Positions 59,153 through 64,000 of a stretch of DNA of 64,000 nt are shown here, piece by piece. This stretch comes from CAYLJJ01 sp964384025 (GTDB taxonomy: Bacteria > Myxococcota_A > Bradymonadia > UBA7976 > UBA1532), in assembly GCA_964384025.1 (NCBI GenBank), contig CAYLJJ010000014.1, positions 1 through 64,000 of the forward strand. The letters are read 5' to 3'. How positions within the stretch are numbered: position 1 is the stretch's first letter; every line of letters starts with the position of its first letter. The translations under genes and the position numbers were made by a program. The notes beneath the pieces were generated by a model. The model saw only the letters and a program-made list of their open reading frames with translations. It did not search any database and had not been told where the DNA came from.

Positions 59153-59360
59153 GAGTTCTGAAGCAGCCGAGCCTCTATAGAGCACAACGCAGTCGCGAAT
59201 GAATCTATCCAAGCCTCCGCAATAGAGAGAGCACCTCAGTGTTATCCTGAAGTTCAACAGTCCAGCTTCTTCTTGCAAGAAAAGAGAAGAACCCAGAAGG
59301 ATTGCGGCGTGGAGAACTTGATGATAATGCCGGAGCTGACCACATCAAAGGAGCAGTGCG

Positions 59361-59666
59361 ATGATTTATGAAGAGAAAAGCTATGAGTGCTGGAAGTGCG
59401 GCCACACCTTAGAGATGATCGTCAAGGTCTCTCGACAAGACTCTTGCGATGCCTGTGGCCTGGATCTTCGCGCCTGTAAAAACTGCCGTTTCTGGGATCC
59501 CGGCTATCACAACGAGTGCCGCGAGAATATCTCCTACTACATCCGGGATCGAGAGAAGGCTAACTTCTGCGCTGCTTTTGAGTTTAAGGCGGCTGATGAA
59601 GAGGCGGGTCAGGAGGCCAACGAGGCGCGGGCAAAGCTGGAGGCCCTCTTCAGCAAGTTGAAGTAG
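59361..59666 (+). CDS. Cys8 zinc-binding small protein
   Basis: 101 aa, AAGGAG at good spacing before the ATG. Eight Cys (C10, C13, C29, C32, C39, C42, C53, C70) with CWKCG, CDACG and CKNC pairs predict two zinc sites. It also has WDPGYHNECRE and a charged helical tail. No DNA-binding motif is obvious. The family is conserved in style but I cannot name it. Confidence 0.75.
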   Translation: MIYEEKSYECWKCGHTLEMIVKVSRQDSCDACGLDLRACKNCRFWDPGYHNECRENISYYIRDREKANFCAAFEFKAADEEAGQEANEARAKLEALFSKLK

Positions 59667-59669
59667 CTC

Positions 59670-60404
59670 CTAACGCAGCTGATAGACCCCCCGTTTGTCG
59701 ATCCGCAGCTTGGGGAGGCGGTGCTCCTGCTCAAAAGCTTGATAGATGGGGAGCAGCTCAGCCCAGAACGCCTTATGTTTTGGATGCTCCTTGTAGAGCG
59801 CCTCCATCTGCTTCGGCTCCATCCGCGCTGGGAAGATATGGATCGGGATACGTCGATTCTTAGTATCGATGGCGATCACATAAAGCTCTTCGATCTCTGC
59901 ATCGGTGAGCGGGAGACAGCCGATCGTCACACAGCTGCCATGAATGAAGATATCTCCTCCCAGGGAGCTGCGTCGCCCCCGAATACGGTCGCTCTTGTTG
60001 GGATAATCCAAGCCCAAGCTGAGGAGGAAGCTGCTGTGAGGGTTGAAGCGGTTGATCCGGTAGACCCCCTCAGGCACCTGATAATCTCCTGAGCGGCGTT
60101 TGGGTCCAGGGCTGCCCGATTTCATACAAACCGCATAGCTCTTGATCAGCTGATAGCTGCGATCCCTCTTGCGTGCCCAGAGTTCAAGCTGATCCTCCTG
60201 CTTAAAGACACGCAGAAAGAGAGCTGCCGGAGGATAGCTTATCTCCGCCTTCTTAAAGAGCGCCTCAATCGCCTCTCCCTTTCGAGCGCGAGCTTGGCGA
60301 ACCCTCTTATATTTGTTCTGGTTTTTAAGCTTGCTGGGGTGCTTGGCCCAACCGGGCAGCGCCAGGGCGAAGCTGAGAGCAAACAGGATGGGTTTGATGA
60401 ACAT
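59670..60404 (-). CDS. L,D-transpeptidase-fold protein, YafK/DpaA-like
   Basis: 244 aa from ATG 60402-60404 (GGAGGAG directly upstream; the frame is open to 60470). Signal peptide MFIKPILFALSFALALPGWA. YkuD-type domain with catalytic block IFIHGSCVTIGCLPLTD (His and Cys). This is closest to YafK/DpaA, which in E. coli detaches Lpp from peptidoglycan. The product likely remodels the wall-outer membrane link. Divergent from the kinase at 60465. Confidence 0.88.
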   Translation of the reverse strand: MFIKPILFALSFALALPGWAKHPSKLKNQNKYKRVRQARARKGEAIEALFKKAEISYPPAALFLRVFKQEDQLELWARKRDRSYQLIKSYAVCMKSGSPGPKRRSGDYQVPEGVYRINRFNPHSSFLLSLGLDYPNKSDRIRGRRSSLGGDIFIHGSCVTIGCLPLTDAEIEELYVIAIDTKNRRIPIHIFPARMEPKQMEALYKEHPKHKAFWAELLPIYQAFEQEHRLPKLRIDKRGVYQLR

Positions 60405-60464
60405 ATCTCCTCCAGTTGGGCAGTCACTGCCTATCTCTCTATCCTGGTTTGCTCCCCAGATTGA

Positions 60465-61559
60465 GTGCATGATTCAAGGATGCGAAGATCCCGATATTTT
60501 GGGCCTTATCAGATCCTCCGTCGCATCGCTACCGGAGGGATGGCGGAGATCGATCAGGCCCAGCGAGAGCGGCCTGATGGGAGCATACAACAGGTGGCGC
60601 TCAAGCGCCTCCTGCCCCACTACAACGAGGATGAAGAGTTTATCGCCATGCTTCAGGATGAGGCCCGCATCATGGCCCTCCTGGAGCATCCTAATGTAGC
60701 CCGCTTCTACGAGTTGGGGATTCTAGACGATCGCTATTTCCTTGTCATAGAGTATATCGACGGAGTGGATCTGCGCGGCCTCTTGCGACGCTGTAATGAG
60801 CGCAATGAGCCCCTGCCTCTTCAGCTCAGCCTCTATATCATGGAGCAGGCCCTCAGAGGGCTTCACGCTGCCCATGAGCTGCGAGATGAGGCGGGGCGAA
60901 AGCTGAAGCTGATCCATCGTGACTTTAGCCCCTCTAATATCCTGCTGAGCTTTGATGGGGCGGTGAAGTTGATCGACTTTGGGGTTGCCAAGGCGAGGCT
61001 TAACCGCAGCCGGACAGGGGCGGGGATCATCAAGGGAAAGCTACGCTATATGAGTCCAGAGCAGAGCAGGGGGCGATCTCTGGATCGCCGCTCCGATCTC
61101 TTTGCGGCAGGGGTTGTCCTCTATCGCGCGGTCTGTGGCTGTCATCCCTTTGAGGCTCCGAATGAGGCGGAGCTGAGGGTGGCCCTGTGTAAGCAAAAAG
61201 TGGAGCCCCCCAGCGCTTGGATTTCTGTTGATGCAGGTTTTGATGCCATCATCAAACAGGCGCTGGCTAAGGAGCGCGAGGGGCGCTTTCCTGACGCTCA
61301 AAGCTTCGCAGAAGCTCTCAACGCTTGGCGTGAGCCCCTGGAGCCTGGGGAGTTGGGGCGCTTCCTCTCCCGCATCTTTGCTTGGGAGCGTCAGGAGACT
61401 GCGGCGCAGATAAGAGAGCTGGGCTTCGCCGCGCCCGGAGAAGAGACCCCTGCAGATCAGCGCCGCAGCTACTCCTGCCTTGTTGATACAGGGCTCTTTG
61501 AGACCGACCCCTATATAGAGCTTGATCGTTGGCTGGAGATACAGCGTGATGGCTCGTGA
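60465..61559 (+). CDS. Ser/Thr protein kinase
   Basis: 364 aa, no membrane segment. ATGGMAEI glycine loop, Lys47, HRDFSPSN from 151, DFG 171-173, SPE 197-199. The RDFSPSN form is the common Myxococcota kinase variant. The C-terminal 70 residues are unassigned. Start uncertain: GTG 60465 or ATG 60480, neither with a good ribosome site. All catalytic residues are present. Confidence 0.92.
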   Translation: MHDSRMRRSRYFGPYQILRRIATGGMAEIDQAQRERPDGSIQQVALKRLLPHYNEDEEFIAMLQDEARIMALLEHPNVARFYELGILDDRYFLVIEYIDGVDLRGLLRRCNERNEPLPLQLSLYIMEQALRGLHAAHELRDEAGRKLKLIHRDFSPSNILLSFDGAVKLIDFGVAKARLNRSRTGAGIIKGKLRYMSPEQSRGRSLDRRSDLFAAGVVLYRAVCGCHPFEAPNEAELRVALCKQKVEPPSAWISVDAGFDAIIKQALAKEREGRFPDAQSFAEALNAWREPLEPGELGRFLSRIFAWERQETAAQIRELGFAAPGEETPADQRRSYSCLVDTGLFETDPYIELDRWLEIQRDGS

Positions 61560-61562
61560 GGA

Positions 61563-63068
61563 TCAACGACGATAGGGCTCAACGCGCTTACGCACACAGC
61601 ACCAGCGCTGTAGGCGGGGCTTAGGTTGTCCATAGGGGCTGTGCTCTAGGAGAATAAAGGTCGATGGACAGTCACAGGGCTGATCTCCTGCATGGCTGGG
61701 CTGTTCAGGAGGCAGAAAACAGCCTGTGTTGAGGTAGAGGGCGCGATGATCATGCTTCATCCGCAGACGTAGGGGGCTGTGGGTGTGCCCCATCACCACC
61801 ACAGGAACCTCAAGGAGCTGGCTGATCGCCTCAGCAGCGTGACGCTGCGCTCCTCGGGTCGCGTTGGGATAGCGCGCATGGCTCCAGCGTACCCAAAAGA
61901 GAGCGCTCCCCAGGGCGCCAAAGAGCAGCAGGGACTCAAAGAACCATCCCCAAGAGCTGTTTAGAATCAGGATCAACGTCGAGAGGCTCAAGAAGCCCCC
62001 AGTCCACTCCGCCAGCCCTAAAGTTGTATAGAGACCGAAGAGATCGGAGGTGACAGAGTGAGCGCTCTGCGCCTCCAAAGCTCCCAGCTGCTCCAAGCTC
62101 AGCTTCCCATGCTCCGCCAACTCTCTTAAGTGGTGTTGATGCTCCTCCAGAGCGCGCTCCGACTGAAAGCGGCCATGCTCCAGGTAGTAACGGAAGCTGC
62201 GGAGGCTCAGGCCGAGGTAGCGCTTCAGGATCCCTGCGATTCCTCCGAAGCCCTGAGCGCGGTAATATCGATAGTATTCTCTGAGACCCCAATGCTCTTT
62301 ATCGTGGGTCTTAAAGCCGCGCTCCAGATTGGCAAAGTAGCGGATCGCCAGACCGCTGACTGGCTGAGTCAGCTCAGCCTCTCCATGAGGGCGTAGAGGG
62401 CAGAGTTGTGGAGGGGTGGCGCAGAAGGGATCCAGGCGGTGCCCATGCTCCAGATAGATCAGCCCAGGTTGGTAGTAAAACCAGCTTGAGAAGTGGATCC
62501 GCGCAGCGAACTCCTCAGGGGTCTGCTCCAGTGACTCTCCCCCAAAGTAGAGCTGCGTGAGGATCTGAACGAGGGTCTGCCGCACCGCAGGCCAAAACAG
62601 CTCAACATCGTGGTTCCCTGATACTACCTCTAGGCGATTGCCCGCCCCTACAAAATCCGCCAGATAGAGAAAAGCGCGCCTGTGTCGCTCCGCCAAGCGC
62701 TCCAGCTTCCAGACCGACTCAGGCTCCCGAGTCCCCAAACCATAGCGCCGCTCACTGTTGGTGCTTCCGGCTGGGCTGAGGGTCACCTGAAGAAAATCGA
62801 AGGTGTCTCCGGTGAGCACCAGACGCCAGGGCCGATTCCCTGGTCGCTGCAGCTTGTGACGCTCTAGGAAGAGGCAGAACTCCTCATCCAGGCGCGCCCC
62901 CCGCTTGAGATACTCGATACGAGAGTGCTCCTTACAAGCTTCCCCTAAGTGCAGATCGCTGAGGATCAACAGGTTCTCTCCCAACAGAGGCTCTGGAGGC
63001 TCATGGCTGGGGAGGTTGACAGCCTCGCTGGAGGAGAAGCCCAGCAGGCGGCGGAGGCGCTCAAACAC
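61563..63068 (-). CDS. Membrane-associated calcineurin-like metallophosphoesterase
   Basis: 501 aa. Metal ligands: LSDLHLG (Asp38, His40), LTGDTFDF (88), SGNHD (151-154), LEHGHRLDP and VVMGHTHSP. Two hydrophobic segments lie between the last two motifs (GFLSLSTLILILNSSWGWFFESLLLFGALG), giving a membrane hairpin insert. LpxH-like enzymes share the motifs but are much smaller, so the substrate is open. The stop lies four bases past the convergent kinase end. Confidence 0.87.
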   Translation of the reverse strand: MFERLRRLLGFSSSEAVNLPSHEPPEPLLGENLLILSDLHLGEACKEHSRIEYLKRGARLDEEFCLFLERHKLQRPGNRPWRLVLTGDTFDFLQVTLSPAGSTNSERRYGLGTREPESVWKLERLAERHRRAFLYLADFVGAGNRLEVVSGNHDVELFWPAVRQTLVQILTQLYFGGESLEQTPEEFAARIHFSSWFYYQPGLIYLEHGHRLDPFCATPPQLCPLRPHGEAELTQPVSGLAIRYFANLERGFKTHDKEHWGLREYYRYYRAQGFGGIAGILKRYLGLSLRSFRYYLEHGRFQSERALEEHQHHLRELAEHGKLSLEQLGALEAQSAHSVTSDLFGLYTTLGLAEWTGGFLSLSTLILILNSSWGWFFESLLLFGALGSALFWVRWSHARYPNATRGAQRHAAEAISQLLEVPVVVMGHTHSPLRLRMKHDHRALYLNTGCFLPPEQPSHAGDQPCDCPSTFILLEHSPYGQPKPRLQRWCCVRKRVEPYRR

Positions 63069-63071
63069 CCC

Positions 63072-64000
63072 TTAGGAGAGATCGCTGCGCTCTCGACAGG
63101 GGAGATCGCAGCGCTTCTTTTGGGGGCAGCCATAGCAACAGCCCGCCGCTTGGCCAAAAGCCTCTAGAGCTTCATCGGCGGCGAGGACCTGGGGGAGCGC
63201 TGCACGCGCAGCTGCGGAGGCTTTAAGGAGAGCGGCGGTGTCCGCCGCGTAGGGGTTCTCCAGAAAGCCCAAACGAAAGAGCGTGTCTCGCACTCCACGA
63301 CGGGGTAAGGCAGTGAGAGCCTCACTCCCAGGGAGCCTCAGGCTGCCCATGCTAGAGAGCAGACGCAGAATCCAAAACAGCTCGATGTTAAAGAGGCCCC
63401 GCCCCAGAGCTGCGTCGAGGAGCTTAAAAGCCTCCGCCGCTTCTTTGGCGCGCTCCAGATCTGCAGCCAGATCGGGATGCTCTGCACAGCGACGTGCGAC
63501 AACCGAGGCCCACATCAGAGCCTGAACATCCAGCTCTAGAGGGCCTTCAGGGAGCAGCCCAGCATGAAGAGCCTCTAAAGCTCCTGAGCGTTCCAGCGCT
63601 TGAAAGGCGACCTGAGCTTGGGCGGGGGGCATACGAAAAAAGAGAGCTGCGGCCACCGCCACATGAAAGAGGGCGGCCTCAGGGTCCTCCATCCAGCGTT
63701 CCCCATCCAGGTTAAAAGCTTTTAAACCTGGGCTCTTGGGGGGATCTTGTTCAGCCCACCAAGCGCTCAGGCGCTGACGGCTGGCCTCCAGGGCGCTGTC
63801 TGGGAAGCGCACCTCTCCTGCAAAGTCTCGTATCGGAACAACCGGTCCACGCCCCAAAGGAGAGCTCCAAGTCTGGGTCGGGGAGGGCTCAGCTTGAGCC
63901 TCTCTAGGCTGAGGTTGGTTGGGCTGGAGAGCGGAAGTAGGGGGCCTGGGAGCAGCTGGGCTGGGCTGCACTGGTTTGGGAGCGGTGGGGATTTGAAGGG
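63072..64000 (-). CDS. Pro-rich protein with C-terminal Cys cluster (continues past the window)
   Basis: A GTG at 63969-63971 could start 299 aa, but the frame stays open to base 64000 with the same Pro-rich composition (QIPTAPKPVQPSP), so the gene probably begins outside. After about 60 Pro-rich residues comes an Ala/Leu-rich helical domain. It ends GCCYGCPQKKRCDLPCRE, a Cys cluster that could hold zinc or Fe-S. No family recognised. Same strand as the metallophosphoesterase, three bases upstream. Confidence 0.65.
   Translation of the reverse strand, partial: LQIPTAPKPVQPSPAAPRPPTSALQPNQPQPREAQAEPSPTQTWSSPLGRGPVVPIRDFAGEVRFPDSALEASRQRLSAWWAEQDPPKSPGLKAFNLDGERWMEDPEAALFHVAVAAALFFRMPPAQAQVAFQALERSGALEALHAGLLPEGPLELDVQALMWASVVARRCAEHPDLAADLERAKEAAEAFKLLDAALGRGLFNIELFWILRLLSSMGSLRLPGSEALTALPRRGVRDTLFRLGFLENPYAADTAALLKASAAARAALPQVLAADEALEAFGQAAGCCYGCPQKKRCDLPCRERSDLS

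Noticed and set aside
1..64000. rRNA, tRNA, insertion sequence, prophage or integron
   Set aside because: No cloverleaf, transposase, integrase or terminal inverted repeat was recognised by reading either strand; a tRNA covariance search was not possible.

Overview
This window reads like chromosome from a Myxococcota-type bacterium (formerly Deltaproteobacteria). Bradymonadia-like relatives are my best guess, from style alone. Support comes from three complete Hanks-type Ser/Thr kinases plus a PP2C phosphatase, several proteins with an N-terminal zinc ribbon and a membrane anchor, a giant Ca-binding (thrombospondin type 3) surface protein, a Cys-rich protein with a CDGxDNDC motif, short hydrophobic-plus-Arg C-terminal sorting tails, many FGE-sulfatase-like and PEGA proteins, and Gram-negative envelope genes (waaA, lnt, fabZ-like). 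Genes are densely packed. Many neighbours overlap by four bases (ATGA, GTGA, TTGA) and GTG/TTG starts are common. I see no rRNA, tRNA, CRISPR, phage or transposase.

Layout. 1-9.4 kb: a zinc-ribbon kinase, an orphan oligopeptide-binding lipoprotein, an NCS1 permease, a small outer-membrane barrel, NhaA and a YbiT-type ABC-F ATPase. 9.4-12.1 kb: a more AT-rich island with a hexapeptide acyltransferase, the decayed remnant of an FGE-sulfatase gene on the minus strand, and a Cys-rich surface protein. 12.2-21.2 kb: a fused membrane/spermidine-synthase-like protein, then a minus-strand block of propeller lipoprotein, zinc-ribbon membrane protein with repeated TLFGLP motifs, Ser/Thr kinase and Kdo transferase (the last three overlap). 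21.3-29.2 kb: TPR, alpha/alpha-barrel, DUF3352-like, lipoprotein-PP2C-TPR and pentapeptide-repeat genes. 29.6-36.2 kb: lnt, a TolB/CsgG-like plus FGE-like protein, a small ORF, a FabZ-like dehydratase, glgC and a TPR membrane protein.

36.4-38.6 kb holds the most interesting gene: an eCIS-core (DUF4157) N-terminus joined to a complete calpain-like cysteine protease domain whose DNA is clearly more AT-rich. It looks like a secreted or contractile-injection effector. 38.7-43.5 kb carries two adjacent, architecturally related membrane proteins, one with LysM. 43.7-49.9 kb is a giant repeat protein broken by a 10-N scaffold gap. The right flank of the gap is a recognisable, error-laden Illumina P5 adapter, so both stops at the gap are artefacts.

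50-64 kb: an envelope protein with a C-terminal GT51 glycosyltransferase, 4-alpha-glucanotransferase, an FGE-like lipoprotein, a PEGA/TPR protein, a tightly overlapping lipoprotein / PRPP-synthetase-like / TlpA-like / SUI1 operon, a Cys8 protein, a YafK/DpaA-like L,D-transpeptidase-fold protein, a third kinase, a metallophosphoesterase and a protein running off the right edge. Overall themes are envelope building (Kdo transfer, lipoprotein acylation, peptidoglycan), glycogen metabolism (GlgC, MalQ) and Ser/Thr phosphorylation signalling.
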